Shown here in pieces: positions 42,738 through 53,073 of a DNA stretch of 64,000 nucleotides (positions within the stretch are counted from its first letter, which is position 1; the number at the start of each line of letters is the position of its first letter). The DNA is from Actinomyces sp. oral taxon 414 (GTDB lineage: Bacteria; Actinomycetota; Actinomycetes; Actinomycetales; Actinomycetaceae): the NCBI RefSeq assembly GCF_001278845.1, contig NZ_CP012590.1:2108001-2172000 (forward strand), read 5' to 3'. A model generated the notes under the pieces. The model saw only the letters and a list, made by a program, of their open reading frames with translations. It was not told the origin of the DNA and did no database searches. The position numbers were made by a program, and so were the translations under genes.

Positions 42738-43410
42738 CTACTGGTCGGTCAGGATCTTGAAGGCGACCGCCATGACGACGGCGTTGTAGAAGAAGGCGAG
42801 GACGGAGTGCACCGTGACCGTCCAGCGCAGGCGCCGCGCGGTCACGGTGACGTCCGAGGTGGCGAAGGTGGTCCCCACGGTCATGGCGAAGTAGACGTAG
42901 TCGGTCGACCCGGGCTCGGAGGTCCCCGGGAACTTGATGGCCGGTCCGTGGAGGTGGTCGAGGCGCTCGTAGTGGCGGGCGTAGCCCAGGTGGAAGAGGG
43001 ACCACCCCAGCAGCGCCATGAGGACGGTGATCACATTGAAGACGACCCGGGCGGCCCTGAGCGCCGTCTCCCTGTCGGTGCCCAGGATCTCGGGGAGGTC
43101 GGCGACGAACCCCCGGGGCACGCTCAATCCGATGAGCCCGCCGAACAGTCTCATGAAGGCGGCGATCATCGGGGTCCATCCCAGAAGGGAAACCATCCAC
43201 GGGCCCAGCGCGGCGCCGGCTCCCCGGTGGTCTGCCGATCGGGGACCAGCCGGTGCCGCCAGGCGCCCCACAGGATGACCGCCACGTGGACCAGGGCCAG
43301 AAGGGTCCAGAACGCCATGGAGTAGAAGGTCGTCCCGGTGGTGCCCCCCCCAGGCCCAGGAGGATGAGGAGGACCTCCACCAGGACGCCCGCAGCACTCG
43401 ATCGCGTCAT
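42738..43410 (-). pseudogene. DUF1345 membrane protein, two frameshifts
   Basis: Three minus-strand frames have to be joined: MTRSSAAGVLVEVLLILLGL from 43410, then SMAFWTLLALVHVAVILWGA after a run of eight C (43344-43351), then GPWMVSLLGWTPMIAAFMRL after a second break near 43220. The rest carries the family's C-terminal block TDYVYFAMTVGTTFATSDVT and FFYNAVVMAVAFKI. DUF1345 proteins are multi-pass membrane proteins of unknown role. The homopolymer at the first break means a sequencing or assembly error is possible; otherwise the gene is dead. Confidence 0.72.
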
Positions 43411-43455
43411 GGGCGCAGTGCGCCATGTCGCGCCGGGGCGCGGTCGCGGCCCCGG

Positions 43456-43896
43456 CTACAGGCCCGGGCGCTCGGCCACCTCGTCGGTGTAGTCGCCGGC
43501 GACGATCTCGACGCGGTTGCCCTCGGGGTCGAGCAGGACCGCCTCGTAGTAGCCGTCGCCGGTGAGTCGGGGCCCGTCGACCACGGGCACGCCGGCCGCG
43601 CGCGCCCGGGCGGCCAGGTCGTCGACGTCGGCGCGCCCGGGCAGGGCGAAGGAGATGTGGGCCCAGCCGAGCGCCTCCGAGTCCGGTCGGGCGACGACGT
43701 CGGGGCGGCTCATGAGCTCGAGCCGGGCGCCGCGACCGCCGGCGGCGTCGGGGGCGAAGGTGAGGATGAAGGTGCGCAGGCCGGTCCTGGGGTTGTGGTA
43801 CTCGCCGTTGGAGCGGCCCGAGAACCAGCGCAGGTAGAAGTCGCGGGCCGCCGCGAGGTCGCTCACCCACACGGCCGCGTGATCGAGGTGGGGCAT
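43456..43896 (-). CDS. VOC/glyoxalase-like protein
   Basis: 146 residues made of two beta-alpha-beta-beta-beta modules: LDHAAVWVSDLAAARDFYLR at the start, LELMSRPD in the first module, HISFALPGRADVDDLAARAR and YYEAVLLDPEGNRVEIV in the second. His6, Glu54-region and the late Glu fit a metal site. It may be a lactoylglutathione-lyase-like or resistance-type enzyme; the substrate is not evident. The stop of the FtsX-type permease lies 84 bp upstream in transcription order. Confidence 0.86.
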   Translation of the reverse strand: MPHLDHAAVWVSDLAAARDFYLRWFSGRSNGEYHNPRTGLRTFILTFAPDAAGGRGARLELMSRPDVVARPDSEALGWAHISFALPGRADVDDLAARARAAGVPVVDGPRLTGDGYYEAVLLDPEGNRVEIVAGDYTDEVAERPGL

Positions 43897-43980
43897 GGGC
43901 CCATTGTGTCAGACGCGGGCCGCCGGGCGGGACGGTCTCCCGCGGAAGGCCCGGCCGGGCGGGTGCGGGCGGGCGGCCGG

Positions 43981-46389
43981 TCAGTCCCGGGCCACGAGCT
44001 CGTGGGTCGAGATGCGCCGGATCCGCAGGGACAGCAGCGCCGTGGTGAGCGCCGCGGCCGCCACCACGGCCCCGGGGACCCCGGCCCACAGGGCGGGCGA
44101 GACCCGCGCGTCGGTCCCGAGCGACCCCACCACCCGCAGGAGCGCGCCGATGAGCGGCCCCAGGGTCAGCGCCCCCAGGGCCGCGCCCGCCGTCGTCCCC
44201 GCGATCACCGGGGGCAGCACGGTCCACAGGAGCTGGGCGCTCAACTGCCGGCGGGTGAATCCCAGGGCCCTGCGCACCCCCAGGGAGCGGCGCTCCTCGC
44301 GCAGGAGGGTCCCCACGACGAGGACGACCACCATGAGGATCGTCACGGCGCTGAAGGAGCCGACCAGCGCCGCCATGACCGGCACGGCCGACAGGTAGCC
44401 GTCCAGGGACAGCAGGACCGCCTCGCGCTGGTCGTGGATGACGAAGGCGTCCTCACCCAGGGCGGCGCGGATCCGCTCGGATACCCGCGCGCTCTCGCCC
44501 GGGGCCCTGGGGGAGGCGAGGTTGACCGCGATCGCCGCGGGCTCCGCCTGCGGGTCCACTCGCCGCGCGCCCTCGATGGTGACGTAGGCGAACCGGCCGA
44601 GCTGGCGCCAGCCCGTGGCCAGGCCCGTGACCAGGAAACTCACCCGCCGGCCCCCCACGTCCGCGCTCCACGTGTCCCCGACCCCCAGGCCCAGGGAGCG
44701 GGCCAGGCCGACACCCAGGACGACCTCGTCCCCGCCAGCCGGGTACCTGCCCTCGCGCACGGGCGCGGAGCGGAAGTCGGCGTCGGAGTCGACGCCCAGG
44801 AAGAGGGTCTCCCGGCCGTCGACCTCGGGCGAGACGGTCACGAGGGGGTAGGCGCCCGCCACGCCGTCGACGGCCTCGACGCGGCTGAGCGCCCCGGCCG
44901 CGTCGACGCCGGGGCTCAGGTACACGTCCAGGTCCTCGATCTCGCCGGAGATCACCCGCAGGGTGCGGTCCTCGTCCCCCAGGAGCACGGACGTCAGGCC
45001 CAGGACCGACACGGCGACCGCACTGGCCACGGCGACGGTGAGGGCCACCGTGATCGAGCGGCGCAGGTTCTGCAGCGCCCACCCGGCGCCGAGCACCGCC
45101 GACAGCGGGCCGGGCGTGGTCGTCAGGGGCAGCGGCGAGCGCCGGAAGGAGTGGGCGCGCTGCCCGCCGCGCAGCATGTCGACGGTCGTGGTGCGCTTGA
45201 GCCGGCGCACGGTCAGGGCGCTGACGACCAGGATCACCGCCGTCACGACCCCGCTGGTCAGGATCAGCCCCGTCCACGAGAAGTCCGCCGCCCACGTGGT
45301 GCCCGACTGGGAGTTGACCAGGGAGGTGAACAGGGGCATGGCCGCGTAGGAGCCCAGGGCGCCCGCCGCGGCGGCCGGCAGGGCCAGGCCTCCGAAGCAC
45401 CACGTCAGCGAGCGCGCCGCCGCCCCGGAGGTGAAGCCGCAGGCCCGCAGCGCCCCCAGGGCCGGCAGGTCGCGGGCGAGTATGGAGCGCAGCGTCGAGC
45501 GGATGACCAGGACGGCGACCAGCGCGATGAGCAGCGCCGTCGCGCTCAGGATCGCCCCGAGGATCCCCGAGGGGATCGAGGTCGTCGCGGAGAGGGCCTC
45601 CAGGTCCACGGTCAGATTGAAGGGGGCCATCGGGTTGGTCCGGTCGATCTGGCTCTCCACCAGGTCCTCCAGCAGCACGGCGGCCTCGGCGGGGCTGGCG
45701 GCGTCGACCTCGACCAGGGTCGCGCGCGCGGCGCCGGGGAAGGACCCGGGGCCGTGCGCGCCCGACTCGGCGGCGGCGGCCCAGGCCCGCTCGAAGTCCG
45801 CCGTCGGCAGGCCGATCCCCAGGATCTGCAGGCCGGGGACGCCGAAGTAGGAGTCCTCGAAGAAGCCCTGGATGTGGAAGGTCTCCGGCCCGGCCGGGGT
45901 GGTGATCTCAATGGGGTCGCCGGCCCTGTAGCCGCCGACGGCGCGCAGCAGGTCGGGCATCCACACGGGGCGCTCCACCGCCGTCGGGGCGGTGGCGGTG
46001 ATCGTGCGGCGCCCCAGGTCGCCGGCCTCGTCCGCGTCCCACACGGCGGCCATGACGCTGAGCGTGCGCCCGTTGAAGGGCACCGAGATCTTATCGACGA
46101 GGGTGCGGGAGGCCTCGGCCCCGGTCACGGAGGGATCGGCCCGGACGATCCGCTGCAGCTCGTCGGGCGCGCGGGTCGTGGGGAAGACGGCGATCGCGTC
46201 GGCCGTGCGCCACCGCTGCGCCAGGATCTCGGTCTGGCGCGGGAACTGCTCGAGCAGCACGACGGCGGTGTTGCCCAGGAACCCGACCATGACGGACAGG
46301 ACGACGACGGCCGCCGCCAGCACCCGGTGCCGGCGCAGGTCGCGGCGGATCAGCAGGGGCGTGGGGCCCGTCCCCAGCACTCTCACCAC
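43981..46389 (-). CDS. FtsX-type ABC transporter permease
   Basis: 802 residues. It has the MacB/FtsX arrangement doubled: an N-terminal membrane helix (VLAAAVVVLSVMVGFLGNTA), a large extracellular domain, three helices (ILGAILSATALLIALVAVLV onward) with the FtsX segment, then a second helix-domain-helix set ending with LVGSFSAVTILMVVVLVVGT and GVPGAVVAAAALTTALLSLR. Such proteins work with a MacB-type ATPase in export or sensing of peptides and lipids, often antimicrobials. Its start overlaps the ATPase stop by 7 bp. It is the last gene of a regulator-kinase-ATPase-permease cluster. Confidence 0.9.
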   Translation of the reverse strand: MVRVLGTGPTPLLIRRDLRRHRVLAAAVVVLSVMVGFLGNTAVVLLEQFPRQTEILAQRWRTADAIAVFPTTRAPDELQRIVRADPSVTGAEASRTLVDKISVPFNGRTLSVMAAVWDADEAGDLGRRTITATAPTAVERPVWMPDLLRAVGGYRAGDPIEITTPAGPETFHIQGFFEDSYFGVPGLQILGIGLPTADFERAWAAAAESGAHGPGSFPGAARATLVEVDAASPAEAAVLLEDLVESQIDRTNPMAPFNLTVDLEALSATTSIPSGILGAILSATALLIALVAVLVIRSTLRSILARDLPALGALRACGFTSGAAARSLTWCFGGLALPAAAAGALGSYAAMPLFTSLVNSQSGTTWAADFSWTGLILTSGVVTAVILVVSALTVRRLKRTTTVDMLRGGQRAHSFRRSPLPLTTTPGPLSAVLGAGWALQNLRRSITVALTVAVASAVAVSVLGLTSVLLGDEDRTLRVISGEIEDLDVYLSPGVDAAGALSRVEAVDGVAGAYPLVTVSPEVDGRETLFLGVDSDADFRSAPVREGRYPAGGDEVVLGVGLARSLGLGVGDTWSADVGGRRVSFLVTGLATGWRQLGRFAYVTIEGARRVDPQAEPAAIAVNLASPRAPGESARVSERIRAALGEDAFVIHDQREAVLLSLDGYLSAVPVMAALVGSFSAVTILMVVVLVVGTLLREERRSLGVRRALGFTRRQLSAQLLWTVLPPVIAGTTAGAALGALTLGPLIGALLRVVGSLGTDARVSPALWAGVPGAVVAAAALTTALLSLRIRRISTHELVARD

Positions 46390-47228
46390 CCCATCTCGGC
46401 GAGGAAAGCGGTCAGGGCCGCGGTGCGCGCCGCATCGTCCGGGGCGCCCGGGGCGTCTGCACTGTCCGCGTCGACCGCGCCGTCCGGGTCATCACCACCG
46501 CCCCCGACACGCCCGCCGCCCGGGCCGCGCCGCTCCCCCAGGCCCAGCTCGCCGCGGATCCTCCCGTCGCGCAGGTAGAGGATGCGCGAGCCCCGCAGCG
46601 CCGAGCGCAGGTCGTGGGTGACCATGACAATGGTCTGCCCCTCGGCGTGGACCCGCCCGAGCAGGTCCAGGATCATCCCCGAGTAGCGGGAATTGAGCTG
46701 GCCGGTGGGCTCGTCGGCGAAGACGGCGGCCGGGCGGCCCACCAGGGCCCGGGCAATGCCCACGCGCTGGGCCTCCCCGCCCGACAGCATCGCGGGGTAC
46801 TTGCCCCGATCCGCCTCGGGCAGGCCCACCAGGTCCAGGAGGCGGTCGCACCGCTCGCGCACCCGGGCGCGCGAGCGCTCCACCAGCAGCCCCACCGCCA
46901 TGAGGTTGTCGATGACGCTGAGCTGGTCCAGCAGGTGCACCTGCTGGAACACGAAGCCGCAGTGGTCGCGCCGGAACCGGGCCAGGGCGTCCTCGCCCAG
47001 GCGGGAGATGTCGACGCCGTCGACCACCACCCGCCCCAGGCTGGGCCGGTCCAGACCGGACAGGGCGTAGAGCAGCGTCGACTTGCCCGCCCCGGAGGGC
47101 CCCATAATGACGGTGAAGGAGCCGCGCTCGACCTCCAGGTCCAGGTTGCGCAGCACGTGCTGCTGGCTGCCCCCGTGGGAGAAGGTCCGCGACAGCTTCT
47201 CGGTGCGGATGACGACGTCGTCGGGCAT
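46383..47228 (-). CDS. MacB/LolD-type ABC transporter ATPase
   Basis: 281 residues. Walker A is GPSGAGKSTLL, the Q-loop lies in FVFQQVHLLDQLSV, the signature is LSGGEAQRVGIARALVG, Walker B is AVFADEPTGQLN and the switch is MVTHDLRSAL. A Gly/Asp-rich disordered linker (about 225-265) precedes a short C-terminal helix. It powers the FtsX-type permease it overlaps. It follows the kinase gene after 114 bp that contain three 11-bp direct repeats. Confidence 0.92.
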   Translation of the reverse strand: MPDDVVIRTEKLSRTFSHGGSQQHVLRNLDLEVERGSFTVIMGPSGAGKSTLLYALSGLDRPSLGRVVVDGVDISRLGEDALARFRRDHCGFVFQQVHLLDQLSVIDNLMAVGLLVERSRARVRERCDRLLDLVGLPEADRGKYPAMLSGGEAQRVGIARALVGRPAAVFADEPTGQLNSRYSGMILDLLGRVHAEGQTIVMVTHDLRSALRGSRILYLRDGRIRGELGLGERRGPGGGRVGGGGDDPDGAVDADSADAPGAPDDAARTAALTAFLAEMGW

Positions 47229-47292
47229 GGGGCTCTCCTTCCGGCCGCCTCCACGCTACGGGCGCGGCGGTGACGAACGGACGACCGAATTG

Positions 47293-47325
47293 CGACGATT
47301 CCCCGACGATTCCCCGACGATCCGC
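47293..47325 (+). promoter_or_regulatory. Three tandem 11-bp repeats, putative response-regulator operator
   Basis: CGACGATTCCC at 47293, 47304 and (as CGACGATCCGC) 47315, each exactly one helical turn apart. They lie between the kinase gene and the ABC genes it would control. OmpR-type regulators typically bind such phased direct repeats. The role is inferred. Confidence 0.45.
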
Positions 47326-47342
47326 AAGGCCCGGCCCCGGCC

Positions 47343-48749
47343 TCAGGCCAGCGGCACCAGAAGGGCGACGACGAGGCCGCCGTCGTCCCCCAGCGACAGG
47401 TCCAGGCCCCCGCCCATGCGCTCCATGAGGTCGGCGGCCGTGTGCAGGCCCAGCCCCTGGCCGGGCGTGCCCGCGGCGTTGGGGCCCCGGTGGCCGCGGC
47501 GGGTTAGCAGGGCCAGCTCGGCCTCCGGCGCGCCCGGGCCGTGGTCGGCCAGGCGCAGCTCGAGGAAGGGCTCGTCGGGCAGGACGCGGGCGGTGGCGTC
47601 AATGCGGGTGCCGGCGTACTTGTAGGAGTTGGTCACGACATTGCCGACCACCTGCGCGAAGCGGTCCGGGTCGAGGCGCACCAGGGCGTCGGGCAGCTGG
47701 GCCAGGTCCACGAGGCGGCGGTGGTCGCACTCGGTGATGATCGGGGCCAAGCGCTCGGCGGGCAGCTCCACGGGCGCCAGCGCGAGGGCCGGGTCCTCGG
47801 CCCCGTGGGTGCGCACCAGGTCGGTGACCAGGGAGTCGATGCGGTGCGCCTGGCGGATCACCAAGGCCAGGCGCTCGTCCTGGCCGGCGTCGGCGGTGGT
47901 GGCGCGAATGAGCTCGGCAGTCGCCGTGATCGTGGCCAGCGGGGTGCGGATGTCGTGGCCGATATCGGCGACCAGACGCTCCTTGGACGCCCGCGCCTCC
48001 TGCTCGCGCTCGCGGGCGGCGCGCAGCTCGGTGCGCATGAGGTCGAAGGACTCCGACCAGGCGCCGAACACGTTGCCCCGGTCCATGGGCAGGGCCCGGT
48101 CGAGATCGCCCCGGGCGACGCGGTGCGCGAAGGCCTCTAAACGCCGGAAGGGCGCGACGACGCGCCGGTGGAGGAGGGCCGCGGTCGCCAGGGCCGGGGC
48201 GAGCACGGCCACGAGCGCGGCGGAGGCGACGGCGGCCAGGCGCGTGCGCCCGGCGCGCAGGGCGGCGTTCGCACGGTCGTCGACGACGACCATGCCCACG
48301 AGGGCGCCGTCGACCACGACCGGGGCGGCCAGGGAGCGCTCGGCGGCGCTGCGGGCGAGCAGCTCGACGGCGTCATTCGCGCCGGGGCCCGTCGCCTCCC
48401 CGGCCGCCGCGGCGCCGGGCGTCCCGGCGTCCGCGCCCCCGGTCGCCGCGCCGTCCCCGTCCACCGCGCCTTCTCCCGCCTGCGCCGTCGGCGCCGCGCC
48501 CCCGCCGGGGGCGGCGCGCAGGCGCACGGCCCCGTCCCGGCCGATGACGGTGACCGCGGCGCCGACGTCGGAGAAGTCGCCCGCGCTCAGGGACTCCCAG
48601 TGGTCCCGGGCGATGTGGACGGCCAGGTTGAGCGCGGCGGCGTCGGGGCGGGGCGCCGGCGCCAGCGCCGTCGTCCATACGACCGTCAGGGCGAGCAGGC
48701 CGACCGAGACGAGGGCGATGACGAGGCGGCGCACGCCGTGGCGGTTCAC
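47343..48749 (-). CDS. Sensor histidine kinase
   Basis: 468 residues. It has an N-terminal membrane helix (LVIALVSVGLLALTVVWTTA), an extracellular loop with an Ala/Gly-rich disordered stretch (about 80-125), a second helix (LAAVASAALVAVLAPALATA), a HAMP-like region (RLEAFAHRVARGDLDRAL), the phospho-acceptor His in VADIGHDIRTPLATI, and an HATPase_c domain (NVVTNSYKYAG, GQGLGLHTA). It is translationally coupled to the response regulator gene by ATGA. With the downstream ABC genes it resembles antimicrobial-peptide sensing and detoxification modules. Confidence 0.9.
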   Translation of the reverse strand: MNRHGVRRLVIALVSVGLLALTVVWTTALAPAPRPDAAALNLAVHIARDHWESLSAGDFSDVGAAVTVIGRDGAVRLRAAPGGGAAPTAQAGEGAVDGDGAATGGADAGTPGAAAAGEATGPGANDAVELLARSAAERSLAAPVVVDGALVGMVVVDDRANAALRAGRTRLAAVASAALVAVLAPALATAALLHRRVVAPFRRLEAFAHRVARGDLDRALPMDRGNVFGAWSESFDLMRTELRAAREREQEARASKERLVADIGHDIRTPLATITATAELIRATTADAGQDERLALVIRQAHRIDSLVTDLVRTHGAEDPALALAPVELPAERLAPIITECDHRRLVDLAQLPDALVRLDPDRFAQVVGNVVTNSYKYAGTRIDATARVLPDEPFLELRLADHGPGAPEAELALLTRRGHRGPNAAGTPGQGLGLHTAADLMERMGGGLDLSLGDDGGLVVALLVPLA

Positions 48750-49750
48750 GGAGCGCCCCCGGGCCCGCCCGCTCCCGCCCGGCTACCGCCGTCCGGTTCG
48801 CGCATAGGCCCGGGTCCGCCCGGCCCCGCCCCACTCTGCCCGGACTCGCCCGGCCCCGCCCCGGCCTCATCCGCCTCGGCAAAGAGATAGCCGCGGCCCC
48901 ACACGGTGCGCAGGTGGACCGGCGCGTCCGGATCGGCCTCGATGCGCCTGCGCAGGCGGCGCATGTGGACCGTCAGGGTCCCCTCCGAGGTGTAGGGCTC
49001 GCCCCAGACGGCGTCAATGATGTCGCGCTTGGAGCACACGCGCCCGCGGTTGCGCACCAGATGGGCCAGGATCCGGTGCTCGATGGCGGTCAGGTGCACC
49101 TCCTGGCCGGCCACCCACGTGCGCCCGGCGTCCAGGTCGATGCGCAGGCGCCCGTCGTCGACGTCGGGCACCCGCGTGGGCGCCCCGGCACGACCCGGCG
49201 CCCCCCGACCTCCCGGCACGCCGCCCCGACCTCCTGGCGCTACCGGTCCGCCCGGCCCGCCCGGCCCGCCCAGTGCTCCCGGCCCTCCCGGGGCGGAGGA
49301 CGCCGCCGACCCGGCCCGCCCGGCGCGCGCCAGGGCCCGGCGGACCTTGGCCAGGAGCACCTGCAGGGAGTAGGGCTTGGTCAGGTAGTCGTCGGCCCCC
49401 AGGTCCAGGCCGAGCACCTGGTCGGCCTCGCTCGTGCGCGCCGAGACGAAGATGACGCTCGCCCCCGGCGCCGCCTCGCGCAGGCGGGCGCACAGGGCGA
49501 AGCCGCTCATGCCGGGCAGGCCGACGTCGAGCAGGACCACGGCGGGCGCCAGCGCGGGCAGAGCGGCGAGGGCCTCCTCGGCGGTGGCGCGGTGCTCCGC
49601 GCGGACCCCGAAGGCCTCCAGGTACTCGCGCGTCGAGCGCGCCAGCTCGGCCTCATCCTCGACGAGCAGCACGTCGACGCCCCCGCCGGTCCCGCCGGCC
49701 GCCCCGGCCTGCGCGCGCGTCCCCCCGCCCCCGGTGCACATCCTCGACAT
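48746..49750 (-). CDS. OmpR-family response regulator
   Basis: About 334 residues. The receiver domain has DVLLVEDEAELA (acidic pocket), the phosphorylated Asp in VVLLDVGLPGMSG, SART and the Lys in DYLTKPYSLQ. A collagen-like linker rich in GGPGGPGG repeats (about 150-195) joins it to a winged-helix domain (LTAIEHRILAHLVRNRGRVC, LTVHMRRLRRRIE, VWGRGYLF). The C-terminal tail is also Gly/Pro-rich. Start choice is uncertain (ATG 49750 or 49741; an open frame reaches 49783). It probably activates the ABC genes through the 11-bp repeats. Confidence 0.88.
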   Translation of the reverse strand: MSRMCTGGGGTRAQAGAAGGTGGGVDVLLVEDEAELARSTREYLEAFGVRAEHRATAEEALAALPALAPAVVLLDVGLPGMSGFALCARLREAAPGASVIFVSARTSEADQVLGLDLGADDYLTKPYSLQVLLAKVRRALARAGRAGSAASSAPGGPGALGGPGGPGGPVAPGGRGGVPGGRGAPGRAGAPTRVPDVDDGRLRIDLDAGRTWVAGQEVHLTAIEHRILAHLVRNRGRVCSKRDIIDAVWGEPYTSEGTLTVHMRRLRRRIEADPDAPVHLRTVWGRGYLFAEADEAGAGPGESGQSGAGPGGPGPMREPDGGSRAGAGGPGGAP

Positions 49751-49880
49751 GCCCACCAGTCTCGCACCCGCCGGGGCCAGCATGGGTCACCGTGCCAGCA
49801 GCGACTGAGTCCCGTCCCCCTCACGCCCGCTGACGGCTGCCGGCCCGCCGTCAGGTGGGTCTCCCCCGGCCGCCCGTTCA

Positions 49881-49972
49881 CGAGATCGCCGGGTAACCCA
49901 CGAGAACGTACCCCTGGCAGACGTTCTCGCGGGTTACCCGGCGATCTCGCGGGTTACCCGGCGATCTCGCGG
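49881..49972. repeat. GGGTTACCCGGCGATCT repeat cluster, left copy
   Basis: An inverted unit, CGAGATCGCCGGGTAACCCA, at 49881, a short hairpin with GAGAACGT/ACGTTCTC arms, and two direct 20-bp units, CGCGGGTTACCCGGCGATCT, starting at 49928 and 49948. The same family occurs on the other side of the following gene. Confidence 0.8.
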
Positions 49973-50164
49973 AACCGACGGCGCGGACGAACCTGTCCGC
50001 CAGACTCGCGCCCCGCTCCCCGGGCGGACGTCCCGCGGGAATCGCCGCCGCACCAGGAGACACACCCGGCGGCCGGGCTCCACAGGACGCCGCCGCAACA
50101 GGGCGCGAACCGCCCGCCCACAAGCGCTGAGCCCCGCCGGGGTCGATAGCGTCATGCTCGGCCC

Positions 50165-51325
50165 ATGCGCACCACCACAATCGCACGCCCTGCGCCCTCA
50201 GCCATGTCCTCAGCATCTCGAACCGGAGCAGTCCCCTCCGTCGATCCGGGAATCCCTCTGCAACAGCCCGCGCACATGCCCGGCCTCCCCCAACTGGTTC
50301 TGCCCACGGTCATCCCAGGCAACGCGCGCGGCCCGGCCCTCCCCAAAACGGCCGTCCTCCTGCGACGCGGCCACTACCTCGTGCCGAGCGCCCCGCCACC
50401 GCCATGGCGCCAGATGGAGGAGGTCAGCCTCGCCCGCATCATCGCCGTCGCCCACTCCTGCCCCGAGAGCCTCCTCTCGCACGAATCGGCTGCGCTTCTC
50501 CAGGGCGCCTGGCTCCTCGCCCACGAACCCGACGTCCACCTGCTTCAGCCGTCAAGCCCGCGCGCCCCCACCCAAGTCCTTCCCGCCGTCGTCTACGGAG
50601 GCCCGGTGGTCTGGGGCCGCACCGCAGGACTGCCGCCCCGCGGCGACGGCCGACTCTGGCGCGGCCGCGAAGTCCGTCTGCGCAGACGACGGCGCTGCGT
50701 ACCGGACGATCAGCGCACGACGCGCATGGGCATTCCCGTCACAACGATTGCGCGCACGCTCGCCGACTGCCTTGTCGACCTGCCCGGACCGGACGCGTTC
50801 GTCGTTGGGGACGCCCTGCTGCGCGCGGGCTGCCAGTACGATCGGCGCCACCCCGAGCGCTCGCGGTTCTCACTCGAGACCCTCCTGGAAGACACCGCCG
50901 AGATCCTGCAGACAATGGCGGGGTGCCGCGGCATCGCCCGCGCGCGCAAGCTGCTGCCGCTGCTCAGCCCGGCCTCGGAGTCACCCGGGGAGTCGCTCAC
51001 ACGCTACTGGCTGCTCCGTCTCGGCATGCCCAAGCCGCAGCTGCAAATCAAGGTCGAAGACCGCGGCGAGACGTGGTACCTCGACCTCGGGTGGCTGGTG
51101 GTCATGGTCGAGGTCGAGTACGACGGCGAGGGCAAGTACGCGCTCAGCGGCGACGCGCTGTTCAGGGAGAAACAGCGACAGGATCGTCTCTCGGCTCTCG
51201 GCTGGCGCACCCTTCGCGTCACCAAGCGCGATCTGAAGAATCCTCATGACCTGCTCGTTCGCGTGCTCGCGCTCGTGCCCGCGAACCTGCAGGTTCACAT
51301 CACTCCACGGCCGTGGATGGCCTGA
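50165..51325 (+). CDS. DUF559/Vsr-like endonuclease-domain protein (AbiEi-type N-terminus)
   Basis: 386 residues. A long N-terminal region (about 40-250) includes LPKTAVLLRRGHYLVPSAPP, LLSHESAALLQGAWL and VTTIARTLADCLVDL, the layout of actinobacterial proteins with an AbiEi-like front. The C-terminus resembles a very-short-patch-repair-type nuclease: SPGESLTRYWLLRLGMPKPQ, WYLDLGWLVVMVEVEYDGEG and REKQRQDRLSALGWRTLRVT. The Glu/Asp/Glu spacing fits a PD-(D/E)XK fold, but activity is unproven. It is isolated, and flanked on both sides by the same 20-bp repeat family. Met15 is an alternative start. Confidence 0.72.
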   Translation: MRTTTIARPAPSAMSSASRTGAVPSVDPGIPLQQPAHMPGLPQLVLPTVIPGNARGPALPKTAVLLRRGHYLVPSAPPPPWRQMEEVSLARIIAVAHSCPESLLSHESAALLQGAWLLAHEPDVHLLQPSSPRAPTQVLPAVVYGGPVVWGRTAGLPPRGDGRLWRGREVRLRRRRRCVPDDQRTTRMGIPVTTIARTLADCLVDLPGPDAFVVGDALLRAGCQYDRRHPERSRFSLETLLEDTAEILQTMAGCRGIARARKLLPLLSPASESPGESLTRYWLLRLGMPKPQLQIKVEDRGETWYLDLGWLVVMVEVEYDGEGKYALSGDALFREKQRQDRLSALGWRTLRVTKRDLKNPHDLLVRVLALVPANLQVHITPRPWMA

Positions 51326-51383
51326 CCCTCCGCCCTCGTTCGCCTCACCCCGCACCCGGACCGCCCCGAGCAGACCGCCCGCG

Positions 51384-51512
51384 CGAGATCGCCGGGTAAC
51401 CCACGAGAACGTCTGCTAGAGGTACGATCTCGTGGGTTACCCGGCGATCTCGTGGGTTACCCGGCGATCTCGTGGGTTACCCGGCGATCTCGTGGGTTAC
51501 CCGGCGATCTCG
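51384..51512. repeat. GGGTTACCCGGCGATCT repeat cluster, right copy with 4 tandem 20-mers
   Basis: It starts with the same inverted unit as the left cluster (CGAGATCGCCGGGTAACCCA, 51384), followed by a hairpin and then four exact tandem 20-bp units, CGTGGGTTACCCGGCGATCT, at 51431, 51451, 51471 and 51491. It lies after the nuclease-like gene and before the end of fumC. Confidence 0.85.
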
Positions 51513-51607
51513 CGGGCCCTGCGACCCGTCGGCGCTCGGCGGCCGCCGACGGCGCGGAAGACGGCGGCGGCCGCCGAGCACACCGGCCTGAGCACACCGC
51601 CCCGGGC

Positions 51608-53032
<1,425 letters not shown>

Positions 53033-53073
53033 GGGCCAAGGCTATACGGTGGCCGCCGCTCCGAGGGCGCCGT

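Noticed and set aside
43657..46578. A 973-codon plus-strand frame opposite the FtsX permease.
   Set aside because: Low-complexity Gly/Arg/Gln sequence with no domain; the minus strand encodes a clear permease.
51431..51510. CRISPR-like tandem repeats.
   Set aside because: The 20-bp units are directly adjacent with no spacers and no cas genes nearby.
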